NCBI GenBank assembly: GCA_917880885.1
Contig: OU862933.1
Location: 8,479,452 to 8,543,451 of the forward strand
DNA length: 64,000 nucleotides
DNA from: Limnephilus marmoratus
Taxonomy: Eukaryota; Arthropoda; Insecta; Trichoptera; Limnephilidae
Direction of reading: 5' to 3'
This document shows positions 40,733 through 50,739 of the stretch, piece by piece. The notes under the pieces are model-generated. The model saw only the letters and a program-made list of their open reading frames with translations. It did not search any database and had not been told where the DNA came from. The translations under genes were made by a program, and so were the position numbers. The first letter of the stretch is position 1; the number at the start of each line of letters is the position of its first letter.

Positions 40733-41318
40733 GCTGCTTTACTTTAGCTTGGTGCGTAGCATTCTCGAGAGTGGATCTCAGATATGGGGGCCAGAGGACA
40801 TCGTCTATGTACTAATGGTCGAGAAAATACAAAAGAAATTTTTACGATACCTCTATATGAGAGAGTTAGGTTTTTACCCATGGCTGTTTCCAACAGCATT
40901 TATCTCGGGAATGCTGGGTATCTGCAGCCTTAGTTCCAGAAGAGATGTCGCATTACTGCTGATGGCTTATAAGCTTCTAAATGGTTTTATATCGGTACCA
41001 GATACTCTGGCTGAAATAGGATTCTATGTCCCGGATAATTTCACGCGAGGTCGCCAACACAGACTTTTGATTCTTCCCAGATGCAGAACTAACTTACCAA
41101 TGGTGATGCCCCTGGGAAGACTCACTAGGTTAATTAACTGCCTCGTTGTGGAAAATGTGGATATTTTCCACATTTCCTACAACGATTTTAAGCTTGAAAT
41201 AACACTTATGTTTTAACTAAATGTTTTACTTTAAATGTATTTATTATGTATCTTTTCTAACCGCTTTTGCAATGTATTGGTTTTATGCTGTTTTTGAAAA
41301 TAAATAAATAAATAAATA
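40733..41318 (+). pseudogene. Jockey/CR1-like LINE C-terminal relic
   Basis: The frame 40749-41216, extendable upstream by several codons (YFSLVRSILESGSQIWGP), includes the 'R..LE.GS.IW.P' block, VEKIQKKFLRYLYMREL, GICSLSSRRDVALLLMAYKL and RQHRLLILPRCRTN. This is the post-thumb region common to Jockey/I/CR1-type RTs. One clean frame of 155 codons makes it one of the better preserved relics. The 3' UTR ends with an AAAT tail (41300-41318). No palm, so inactive. Confidence 0.75.
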
Positions 41319-42339
41319 GATATACTGTATTTTCCCTAAACCGACTGCATATTGTATATAAATATGCCGAGGGTTCAACTGTCGGTATCAACTCTCATGG
41401 AATCTTTATCGCTCCTCAATGAAATCCCGAACTCGATATACTCGAAGCTTAAGCCATGGCACAATATAAAATCGACTAAATTCTCAACTAAAATAATAAA
41501 CAATTGAATGAATAATGAAACATTAAAAAAATACAAGTGTATGTAATATCCGTGTTGGGGTGTTTCACATAAAAGTACAATCGTCATGCTTGTCAGCTGA
41601 TCACAATTTGAAGGAAAGCCGAATGGACCTACAAGGTTGTCCAATAATTAAAGACCGTTCTAATTTTACATATCCCAACTATTTTTCACTCGGTGAGCCG
41701 TGGCACAAGGTCCTTGATTCCCTTATCGAAGAACTTCGCCGTCAAATATGCTATCACCTCTCCCTCCGCGTCCTAGTTAGTCTCCAAAGGTTTTCCGGCC
41801 AAATGTTGCTTCAGGTAAAGAAAAAGATGCAATTCATATAATTGATTGCATTTTTGATCATGTTTCAACCCAAAAAAATTCGCCTTCGTTGGAAAAAACA
41901 AAAAAACAGAGACCCGAGCGCTTTCCATACGATTTTTCTCTTCAGCATGTTGGCAATACAATGAGCACCTAATTTTCAAACGCCATTTTTCCCTCAAAAT
42001 CGTTTATGTGGTAGACTTGATGACGTCTGGGATAAAAATTGCGATCTTAAGAATTTCAACAGGGAGGACTCCCTCTTAGAGAAGGCGAATAATTAAGCAC
42101 GACGATTGCAGGCGACGGGATTCGACAGCGAAGCATCCATCGCAAACGGACGCAAAGATCGCACTAAAGCAGCTACGAAGCTGGATCACCGGTCGTTTTT
42201 TAGGGGAAAGTTTGAGCTACATGCTAGTGCTGCATTGAGAAATAATGTCAACGTCGCCGAAAATGAGGAACAGTCTTTAAGGCTCTGCAACCGGGCCCGA
42301 AAAGAAGAAGACTGAGAGATACGAAATTACGAATGTTAT
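41319..42339. other. Unassigned, several short frames
   Basis: Frames of 93 codons (41560-41841, plus), 74 (41997-41773, minus) and 69 (42106-42315, plus) overlap less AT-rich sequence. None has a domain I can name. A decayed TE protein is possible but unsupported. Confidence 0.3.
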
Positions 42340-42805
42340 AGCCCCTCCAGACTCACGGCGAGAAGCCCCGAGAACACCCGAGAAGCGTGCATGTGATGAG
42401 TTTCTCGCATTCTCTTTCACGGGCTCGCCTGTTCTCGGATCACTGTCGGTAAATTTGGCCGCTTCAAAGGATTTCTCGGGCGAGAAGCGAGAAGACTACT
42501 ACACTCACGTTTTGTCTCAATGTTGTTTAGTGAGCGGTTGAGAGTAGACGTGCGTTATATTTAGGTTTTTGTTTCGAAAATTTTGTTTCCTTGTGTTAGA
42601 AATGTGGAACAATCAACAAGAGTTGCAATTTATCGCACAGAGCCAAACCTGCAGCATTTTGAATATCGTCTGTAATGTCGTCCTTACCGGATGGGAAACA
42701 GATCACGAGTGAGAACAATGAGAGTGTGGATAAGTGCTTGTTCTCGCGAGAAGTCTCGGCGAGAACTTCTCGCCGAGACTTCTCGCCGTGAGTCTGGAAT
42801 CAGCA
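42340..42805 (+). mobile_element. PIF/Harbinger-like MITE, TTA duplication
   Basis: Ends TAGCCCCTCCAGACTCACGG and (reverse complement of right end) TGCTGATTCCAGACTCACGG, both continuing CGAGAAG. TTA precedes (42337-42339) and follows (42806-42808), the typical 3-bp PIF/Harbinger duplication. Subterminal GAGAAG and TTCTCG motifs are repeated many times. It has an ATG at 42602 opening MWNNQQELQFIAQ, resembling the start of a MADF protein, then a stop after about 36 codons. 466 bp, non-autonomous. Confidence 0.65.
42602..42712 (+). pseudogene. MADF-like start codon region in MITE
   Basis: MWNNQQELQFIAQ resembles the opening of MADF-domain proteins of Harbinger elements (W, N, then E..L.F...). 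The following ~24 codons have no further conservation. Too short to be more than a relic. The other MITE of the window (16.8 kb) also retains a MADF start, which supports the reading. Confidence 0.35.
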
Positions 42806-43394
42806 TTAGAGGAGAGCGCTAACATTTACAGCGACCAAATCGATGCGAAAATTGCCAAAATGTTTAATAGAACACGACTCCTTTAAAATAGTGCAAAAAT
42901 CTCGCGTGCATTATCTTAAACAGCATTTAAAGAAACACTGAATTTTTTCATACATATAACTTGAAAAATAACTGAAACAAACATGTTAATAATAATTTTT
43001 GGAGCATACTTTGCAATTTTTTTCTATCTAGGGAATTTTATATAATTTGCGTTTCGGCGCGGGCAAAGTCTAGATATTATCTTCAAGAATATATATTTTT
43101 TAAGAGCTTTAAAACTTACCGTGTTTAAGGGAAATATGTAATAAATCGGTACAAATCCGGGTTGCGGGCCCTTAATCATTGGACAACCCTCGTAGAATCA
43201 GTGTTTAACAGGGACCTTTCAAATTTTAAAAGACAAAATGGCACTAATCGGCTATTTGAAGACAATATTACATTCGAATTTCAGCGAATCACCGCAACCG
43301 TGTTGAAGTCATCGCTTCCAATAATTATTAATCAGCTTCCAATCGAAATACGGGGAACCTGCAGCCATGTAGCTAGATTCATTTGAATACTGGA
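42806..43394. other. No recognisable gene
   Basis: A 74-codon frame at 43162 lacks known motifs. Otherwise AT-rich. Confidence 0.3.
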
Positions 43395-43470
43395 ATGCCC
43401 AGCGAGTGCTCGGTGTCCGGTGCTTGGTGCCCGGTGCCCGGTGCTCAATGTCCAGGGTCCGGTGTCACAC
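43395..43470 (+). repeat. Degenerate GGTGCCC microsatellite
   Basis: GTGCTCGGTGTCCGGTGCTT and following bases are a run of imperfect CCGGTGCTC/CCGGTGCCC units, about eight repeats. Confidence 0.7.
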
Positions 43471-44349
43471 TTTTGTTACACGACGGCCAGGAATTTTCCG
43501 GTACAACACGCGGACATTGAAGGTCGGAGATTCTAATTCCCAACCGACATTTGCATTAACATCGGAGCTATCGTTTATTCATTTATTGGCTATTCGATGA
43601 AGCTTCAAGTTATAAACAGGAACACAGGAACTGCGTTGATCTGTCTTAGCGATTGCTAGTAAATTATCATCATGATGGTGTTGCGGTAGGTATAAAAGGT
43701 TATAAATCAGTGGCTGGCATTTTTTAATTCTCTTCATAATTGGTACATTTTTTGTGGAGGTGGGTATTAGGGTGGGTCACGACTGTATGGGAAAAAAATC
43801 TTGTTTTGATTTGTCTTATAGTGTTAAAAGGGTGTTAAATGGAGATATAAAATCACGCAATTTTTTTAATAAAAATTTATGGATAGGTATCATTTTCTTC
43901 CTCCGGATTGACTTTGAAATTTCACATATCAGAGAAAAACCCAACCTTGTTAAATCTAAAAAATATGTTAGATAAACCATTAAAAATGAACTATTTTTAA
44001 TAAAACACAAAAAGAGGGAATATTTTGATTTATTTAATAAAAATATATAAATATAATTCAAATTATCTCAAGGCAGTGTATTCCCATAGCAACAAAATCC
44101 TTCTTACTCTCATATATCAGCATTCTTTTGCGAGACTCAATTCTTGGGACTTTTTGTAAATGTTTTCGTAAAAAATACTATATTTGTTATGGAAATTACA
44201 AAAAAATATGGTTTAAAGAGTTCAAAGTAACTTTTATATACTCTAGAAATAACCCCTTACAATGAAAATTTTCAAAACTTTGAAGAGAATTCGGAGGGAG
44301 AAGACCGTATCAGTAATTAGAAAATTTTTTATTTTAACATTTTTTTTTA
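43471..44349. other. No recognisable gene
   Basis: AT-rich with short frames on both strands at 43754-44061 that are mirror by-products. No motif or TE terminus recognised. Confidence 0.35.
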
Positions 44350-44688
44350 AATTACCCACCTTAGTGGGTATATCACCTCAAATGGTTCGCCACCTTTGAT
44401 AACTTAGCAGGGTTTCCTGGGTTAAAGGGGTGAGGTTTGTCTAGATCTTGGCGGCGAATGCGTTTGCCCAGTTACTGCGTGGTGGGACCGATTTGGAGAG
44501 ACCGGTGGAGAGAGGTCTACCCTAGACCTCTCCAGCCGGACTCTTATCGCCATCGCCTTAACCGCAGTTGAAGGAATGTATTCATATGCCCTTCAATCCC
44601 AGATAGACTCTTCACACAGCATCCCCAAAGATGACACAGGTCCTGAAGATTTTTTCCTCGGGGCCTCATGAACTAATGTAAATGATAC
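44350..44688 (+). mobile_element. SINE (LINE-tailed), long copy
   Basis: TATCACCTCAAATGGTTCGC, GATAACTTAGCAGGG, GGCGGCGAATGCGTTTGCCC, GACCGATTTGGAGAGACCGG, ACCTCTCCAGCCGGACTC, then the tail CACACAGCATCCCCAAAG, GATGACACAGGTCCTGA, CCTCGGGGCCTCATGAAC, ending TAATGTAAATG. It retains the middle missing from the 27.2- and 36.0-kb copies. Confidence 0.7.
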
Positions 44689-45335
44689 ATATCAAAAAAA
44701 TACGTTCAACTGTAACAGTGATTTTTTTTACTTAGATACGTCTTATTGTTAAAATTATGTTGAACACAGATTTTATGCCTTCCCATAAAGGCCATAGATG
44801 GCAGGCTTGTCGCCGCAGGTGCAACACCGCATATCAATGCGGAACATTGTGGAACATTGCGGAACATAGCATCTATTCAAAGCATGTAAGTTCACGAGTA
44901 ATCCGCCATAACATTAGCGGAAGGCATATGCTCTCTGGAAAATAAGACAACACACTTTGAATAATTCTTATTGTTAAATAAAGCCATTATCCCTAACCAG
45001 TATGCCGGGAGCTCAGAGGGCTGATGGGGTCAAATGCTCCAGAGAGATATCGGCTCGGGAGCGAACACGACCTCAACATTAATGGAGGAGCAAAGGGAAG
45101 GAATTTTTATTACCTCTAATGTGCAGTGTCTTAAATGAAAATATCCAGTGCTGGCGATTTCCAATCAAAATGTGAAGTATTTCCCAGCTGCACGCGTTGC
45201 TTGTTGCCCCGGCTTCCCCCATCGGCGGTGTTTTATGTAGGCAGGGCCGGAGTTATCCTGGGATAAAATGTCGATAAAGGTTTTATCGATAATATCGATA
45301 ACTTGTCATCGTTACCATTCACATCGTTCACATCA
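44689..45335. other. Unassigned; MITE-arm relative at 45265-45320
   Basis: ATAAAGGTTTTATCGATAA and GATAACTTGTCATCGTT match one arm of the 40.07-kb foldback. ACTTAGATACGTCTTA at 44729 resembles the left edge of the 30.17-kb foldback. Remainder unassigned. Confidence 0.4.
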
Positions 45336-46190
45336 TCTATTTTTTTAAATTTTATTTTTATTTTTTATTATTCATCTTTATTAGTTTTGAGTTACAATTT
45401 GTTTTATTCTATGCCTGTCTCACTAGGAGAACCTGTGTTGAGAGCAGGCGCTTAGCATGAGCAGTTTATAATAATAACACATACAAAGTACAAATAATAA
45501 CACAATATTACAAGTAACAGTTAATCATCAACGTAAAATTGAAAAAATAAATACTTATAAGTTAGTTTTGATATAATCTTTGATGTTGGATCTATTTTGG
45601 CTGGTAATCCAGGACTTGGTGTCAGATTTATATTTAAGATACATTGTGTGTTGTCTAATTGCCAGTGGAAGTGTATTAGATAGTTTTGTTGCAAAGTATC
45701 TAAAATTTCTTTGGCCAAAGGTTGTTTTAGCAAAAGGGATAAGTAGGAGATTATGCCCTTTGGTTCTAGTATCGCGAGCCGTTTGGACATTTTCAAAGGT
45801 AGTTCTGTGTTTGAAGAGGTATGCTTATATGTTTTTTGCATAAATTTGCCTAATGTCCAAGACACAGATTCTCCTAAAGATTTCATCCGAACTGCTTGTG
45901 ATCGGTAGTTTTAATCTTAATAATTAGTTTAATAATTATTAATAATTACTTTCTGGGCTTTAAAGATCGGGTCAATGGCGGCATCGTTTGCTCCTCCCCA
46001 GGCTATAATACCGTATTCAATTAGAGATTGACATAGAGCATAGTAAATTGTTTTGAGTTGATTCAAGTTTAAAAAGTTGCGAGTATGTCTAAAGAAGTGT
46101 ATTGATTTTCTAAGTTTGTTTGCTGTAGTGATAATGTGTTCTTTCCACTTTAAATTGCTGTCAAAGATAATACCTAAGTATATTATAGTT
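45336..46190 (-). pseudogene. CR1-like LINE RT thumb and 3' UTR, inverted copy
   Basis: The minus strand from 46190 reads the RT thumb: LGIIFDSNLKWKEHI-like, IHFFRHTRNFLNLNQLKTIY, YYALCQSLIEYGIIAWGGAN, then in shifted frames (45886-45521) the sequence also read at 47.6 kb. The 3' UTR (GGTTCTCCTAGTGAGACAGG, TTGTAACTCAAAACTAATAA) ends in an A-run near 45345. Its partner copy at 47575-48395 is on the plus strand, so the two are head-to-head. Several frameshifts; inactive. Confidence 0.8.
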
Positions 46191-46197
46191 CCATGCC

Positions 46198-46370
46198 AAC
46201 TCAGAATGAAACCAACTCAGAACCACCTCAGAAAGGCCTTTAACAACTATGAAAAAATAATTTTAAAATAGCCGGTAACCCTTATCTAACTTAACCTATT
46301 TAAACAATTTTCTATATATTTTAAATCATCACCTTTCTGAGGTGGTTCTGAGTTGGTTTCATTCTGAGTT
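46198..46370. mobile_element. MITE with perfect 39-bp TIRs
   Basis: AACTCAGAATGAAACCAACT...CACCTCAGAAAGG at 46198-46236 is exactly inverted at 46332-46370. The 95-base centre is AT-rich. Perfect arms suggest a young insertion. A possible GCC/AGCC duplication flanks it but is too short to be certain. It abuts the 5' limit of the minus-strand LINE copy. Confidence 0.8.
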
Positions 46371-47011
46371 AGCCGGTCACCATGCACGACATTCCTCGCT
46401 CAAATTTATGCGGGCTAAATCTTAAGCTTTGCTAAGGCGCAGAAAATATCTTTTTTTAGATGCCGAGGCGTTAGCAGCCACGTGTCCAACGTCACGTTTA
46501 TGTAATTAATTGCATGTTTTCATCTCACCGAAATTTACATAAATTGCCTAATTTTATCTGTTATATTCAATGAACGATGAGGAATGTTGATGTAATTAAT
46601 TAAAAATAATTGTAAGATACTGTGTTATTTATTAATTTTTAATTAAAATTTAAATCTTAAATAGTTTGGTAAAGGATTTTAAAAGTTTCAACGCCAGGAA
46701 AGTTTTTTTCAGCGGTTAATTTCATAAATGGCGCACGACTCTGGCAAAACAAATACTATTTAAAATTAGTATTCTCGCACATCGAACCAGGCTGATTGAA
46801 GTGGGGGGAAAATCATCCCGCCTAAAAGATCGCGATCTCATGATGACAGTAGAAAGCATAGAAATACCACTCATATAGACAGTAGTTTGGTTTTAAGAAA
46901 AAAGAAACACGTTCCTTTATTAAAAACATAGATATTCCCTGGAACACTGGTGATATCCAGGCTTGCGATCTACATACGGATTATCTACTTAAGATCAACT
47001 GATATACCGGG
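46371..47011. other. No recognisable gene
   Basis: AT-rich stretch without recognisable motifs. Confidence 0.35.
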
Positions 47012-47403
47012 ATTAGATAACCAACACCTCTGTTTGGTGACTTATCAACGGTGTACGAGTTCATGGGGGAGAGGATTGTCCAGAACTTGTTTGCAGATGC
47101 TTCTGCCCACCAGCTTCTTTGCGGCCCGATCGGGAAAGGCCGGCTGAGAAGGACTCTTTGACCTCTCCAGCCAGACTTTTTCGACCCAACGTTTTGCACC
47201 GCAGTGGGAGGGATGGAATCATACTTCTGTCGTCACTCCTGGACCCCAGATTCTACCCACCCTCATACCTTTTTATCCTTCCCAGAACTTACTCTTCTCC
47301 ATTAAAAACGCTGCAAACAGCATCCTCAAAGATGAAACAGGCCCCAAGAGAAATTATTTTCCTTAGAGCCTCCTGTGTGGAATTAATGACAAAAAGTGAA
47401 GAT
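47012..47403 (+). mobile_element. SINE (LINE-tailed), long copy
   Basis: AGATAACCAACACCTCTG, TTGGTGACTTATCAACGG, GGTGTACGAGTTCATGGG, CAGATGCTTCTGCCCACC, GCCCGATCGGGAAAGGCCGG, GACCTCTCCAGCCAGACTTT, CACCGCAGTGGGAGGGATGG, CACTCCTGGACCCCAGATTC, then the tail GATGAAACAGGCCCCAAGAG, TTATTTTCCTTAGAGCC, CCTGTGTGGAATTAATGAC. About 390 bases, the fullest copy and a good consensus template. Confidence 0.75.
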
Positions 47404-47574
47404 CGGGAACAATAGCAAGTTTCGTGTAAGTACTGCCAATCCATTTTAAGAGCTACACTAAACGGTTTTGGACGAGTTTTGCGGTTTGGAAACTTCCAAA
47501 CTCTAATTACCATCTCATTCCATTTTCAAAATTTTACCAAAACTTATGAATTAATGTTGAAAAACCTTAAATGT
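47404..47574. other. Short unassigned spacer
   Basis: No feature recognised between the SINE tail and the LINE relic. Confidence 0.35.
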
Positions 47575-48395
47575 TGGACAACTTCAGTACGAGTAAATTA
47601 CACCAATTAAAACTACCGATCACAAGCAGTACGGATGAAATCTTTAGGGGAATCTGTGTCTTGGACATTTGGCAAATTTATGCCAAAAACATATTAGCAT
47701 ACCTCTTCAAACACAGAACTACCTTTGAAAATGTCCAAACTGCTCGCGATACTAGAACCAAAGGGCATAATCTCCTACTCATCCCTTTTGCTAAAACAAC
47801 CTTTGGCCAAAGAAATTTTAGATACTTTGCAACAAAACTATATAACACACTTCCACTGGCAATTAGACAAAACACAATGCACCTTCAATATAAATCTGAC
47901 ACCAAGTCCTGGATTACCAGCCAAAATAGATCCAACATCAAATATTTTATCAAAACTAACTTATAAGTATTTTTGAATGTAGCTATTACTTTGTGGTTAT
48001 CCATTATAGAATAATGAAATAATTTTACTTTGTATAAACCACTTATTTGATGTGCAAATCCGACCGGTTTCGGAACAAACGTTCCTTCGTATAAGCTTTC
48101 CCTGACGAAGGAACGTTTGTTCCGAAACCGGTCGGATTTGCACATCAAATAAGTGGTTTATACAAAGTAAAATTATTTCATTATTCTAACTTATAAGTAT
48201 TTATTTTTTCAATTTTTAATTGATGATTAACTGTTACTTGTAATATTGTGTTATTATTTGTACTTTGTATGTATTATTATTATAAACTGCTCATGTTAAG
48301 CGCCTGCTCTCAACACAGGTTCTCCTAGTAAGACAGGCATAGAATAAAACAAATTGTAACTCAAAACTAATAAAGATAAATAATAAAAAAAAAAA
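47575..48395 (+). pseudogene. CR1-like LINE 3' relic, plus copy
   Basis: Frame 47571-47966: LPITSSTDEIF, CVLDIWQIYAKNILAYLFKH, then TFGQRNFRYFATKLYNTLPL and a C-terminus ending near 47966. The 3' UTR, after an intervening hairpin element (47973-48185), resumes at 48186 and ends GGTTCTCCTAGTAAGACAGG, AACTCAAAACTAATAAAG and a 16-base A-run (48381-48400). It is nearly identical to the minus-strand copy at 45.3-46.2 kb. Confidence 0.8.
47973..48185. mobile_element. Hairpin element with perfect 84-bp arms, 17-bp duplication
   Basis: Arms 48007-48090 and 48105-48188 pair perfectly by eye around a 14-base loop; the last three bases of the right arm overlap the start of the flanking duplication. CTAACTTATAAGTATTT occurs at 47956-47972 and 48186-48202, a 17-base target duplication. 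An unpaired 34-base extension (TTGAATGTAGCTATTACTTT...) lies only at the left, as in the 39-kb Penelope foldback. The right arm carries CTGACGA, a GGAAC...GTTCC stem and GAAAC, the hammerhead-like block of Penelope 3' UTRs. It has no coding capacity. It inserted into the 3' UTR of a LINE relic. Confidence 0.8.
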
Positions 48396-48400
48396 AAAAA

Positions 48401-49277
48401 CCATTAGCAGAAATTATAAATACGCCTAGAACGCATAAACGATCAAAAATATTATTTAAGATCACGTGAGTTTTATGAAGAGTCCTCCGATAAATGTTTT
48501 TTCTCGTGCCCCATTAAATATGAAATCTATAATATTTTCCGCTGTTAGCACCTACATACAATCTTCATTCATTTTAGAGTATTTTCGTCCTAAAGCGGAA
48601 CTTCACCTGCAGTGCTATGCATTGGTCTCTTTATTAATAAAATTTACCTTTTTTCGAGCACCAGAGCTCCTGGTTTTGGAGCTTTGGGGGCCCTAGACCA
48701 TTACCTCTTTAGCCCAATGGTAAATCCGGGCCTATAAGTAAGGCCCGTGGTTTATTCCATCGGATGGTTTAATAGGGATAGTTTATACACTTGGCACATT
48801 ACTGGCCGACTCCGATACATACCTGAGGTGGCTGATTGCGAGGACTCGCATTAAATCTTTGTTACATTCACAAGTAGGTACCTGCTTACTAGCGACTTTG
48901 GTCACTAATTTTGTGCTAACATTTACTGATGTGTCCATTAAACTTTGATGCGCAATTGAGCACGGTACACATAGTATCGGATATAATGCGAACATTGTTA
49001 TATAACATTACGAATTTTTGATCCATTCTATTGTAAATATGCGTTGCTCTTTCCTACTTGCTACACTATGGGTTTCGGTGGAAAATTCTGTGGAAAAAAC
49101 GTACGGATTATTTTAAACTCATACTATAATGTTTTTTTTAAGGTGTTGAATAGTTCCTATTATTTCCACAGGTTTTGGTTTGCTCTTTTGGAACTCATTT
49201 ATAATTCTGCTGATGGAAGTGAATTATTTGTTAATTTACGCCTTGATGGCTTTTACATGTAAGGTAAATTGTACAGG
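48401..49277. other. No recognisable gene
   Basis: AT-rich. Frames of about 70 codons (48466, 49044 plus; 48995 minus) have no motif. GGGCCCTAGACC near 48690 is a short GC-rich patch of unknown origin. Confidence 0.35.
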
Positions 49278-49332
49278 AGCATCATAACAAGAATGTGGCA
49301 TCATAACAAGTATATGGCATCATAACAAGTAT
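49278..49332 (+). repeat. Three ~20-bp repeats (GGCATCATAACAAGTAT)
   Basis: AGCATCATAACAAGAATGT and two copies of GGCATCATAACAAGTATA-like units directly precede the 5' truncation point of a LINE copy. Confidence 0.7.
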
Positions 49333-49767
49333 ACGTTTGATAGATTCTCCCATCTTAACAGACGGATTGCAATCTTTAGAGCACAGGCGTCGGGTGGGAA
49401 TACTATCCTTGTTCTACCGGTATTACAATGGAAGATGCTCCGAGGAACTAGCATCATTGATCCCTTCGGCATCTGTGCATAGTCGGGAAACACGCCAAAC
49501 GCGTGCCCAACATTTATACACGGTTGACAATCGCCACATGAGAACGGGTCGTTTCTTCGACTCGTTCTTGTGTTCAACAGCTCGGCTGTGGAATGGTTTG
49601 CCGGCTTCTGTGTTTCCTCCTTCCTACAACATGGGTCTCTTCAAGACCAATGTTCATTCCTTCCTCTCCTCAAAAAGACCCTCCACACAGCATCCCAGAT
49701 GACATAGGCCCTGAGGGAAATTATTTTCCTCAGGGCCTCCTGCGTGAAGTTAACGTAAAAAAAAAAA
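49333..49767 (+). pseudogene. Jockey-like LINE 3' end, best-preserved copy
   Basis: Frame 49337-49702 (121 codons) reads IDSPILTDGLQSLEHRRRVG, ILSLFYRYYNGRCSEELAS, RQTRAQHLYTVDNRHMRTG, FFDSFLCSTARLWNGLPASV and YNMGLFKTNVHSFLSSKRP. This is the C-terminal region of the LINE whose palm is preserved at 30.4-31.4 kb. The tail, GACATAGGCCCTGAGGG, CAGGGCCTCCTGCGTGAAG, TTAACGTAAAAAAAAAAA, is the sequence shared with the SINE family. 5' truncated. A MITE begins two bases after the poly(A). Confidence 0.85.
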
Positions 49768-49769
49768 TA

Positions 49770-50144
49770 CAGGGTCCGGGGGTAAAGTGCATTAACTTCG
49801 GGAGGTGATTCTACATGATAGTACAAGTAAAAAAGATAAATAACTTTTTTCGAAATTTCAACTTTTAGGGGTGGTTTTGAGGTAAAACGATAAAATTAGT
49901 CCGGCGTGTGCGGCCAGATTTATTATTTTCCGCTGTTACGATACGGGCCAATCACAATCGAGTCGGGCGCCCGGCAGGCTCTCAGCAAGTAAGATCGTAC
50001 CTCACTCTAAGGATTTTTAGTAGGTACGTCTTTTTGTATGGGAAAAAAGTGCTGGAATTTCGGAAAAAGTTGTTAATCTTTTTTACTCCTACCATCATGT
50101 AGAATCACCTCCCGAAGTTAATGCACTTTAGACCGGACACCCTG
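49770..50144. mobile_element. TA-flanked MITE with ~60-bp TIRs
   Basis: Ends CAGGGTCCGGGGGTAAAGTG and (reverse complement of right) CAGGGTGTCCGGTCTAAAGT, both continuing GCATTAACTTCGGGAGGTGA and TTCTACATGAT. TA lies on both sides (49768-49769 and 50145-50146), as in Tc1/mariner-type elements. 375 bp, no transposase. A second, partial copy is at 33073-33139. The hAT element at 50150 inserted at its right edge. Confidence 0.8.
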
Positions 50145-50739
50145 TATAGTAGGGATGTCGAAAGTGAAAAAAATATCGATATACCGATGTATCGATATTT
50201 ATTAAAATATCAATATCGACGTCGATATATCGTGGAAAAAATATCGATATATCGACAGACATATCGGTCAAATTTTCGAGATATTTTGCGTTTTTAAAAT
50301 AATAGTGTATTCAGCTCAATATTATCAATAGTAATTTTTGTACACAATTTGCTTTTTTAATGTACAAAAATCTCAATAAAAATGAAGGTATTTTTATTAC
50401 AATTCATTTTTATTACATAATAATTACAAAAATATCAAAAACTAAAAAGCTGTCTTCTAACTTATATGTAAACTGAGACGCATACAAAGTTTGTAGGCGC
50501 CTCAGTAACATTCTATTGGCGTATTAATCTGTCAAAAAGGACTTCGTGTTTGGAACAAGGTATAGTCAATAATCATAGACAATTGGGAACCAACACATAG
50601 GAGTGGTTTAAAAAAAAATGGCGAAAAATTGCATACATTTCTATGTATGTACAGTGGAGGTAATCCACCTCTTACCCGCCTTGGTATAAGTAACTGATGG
50701 TTACTCCTTCAAGGCTCTCGCAAGATTCTAATTTTTTTT

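Noticed and set aside
41560..42315. Decayed transposase in the 41.5-42.3 kb frames
   Set aside because: No catalytic triad, zinc finger or conserved block could be seen; left unassigned.
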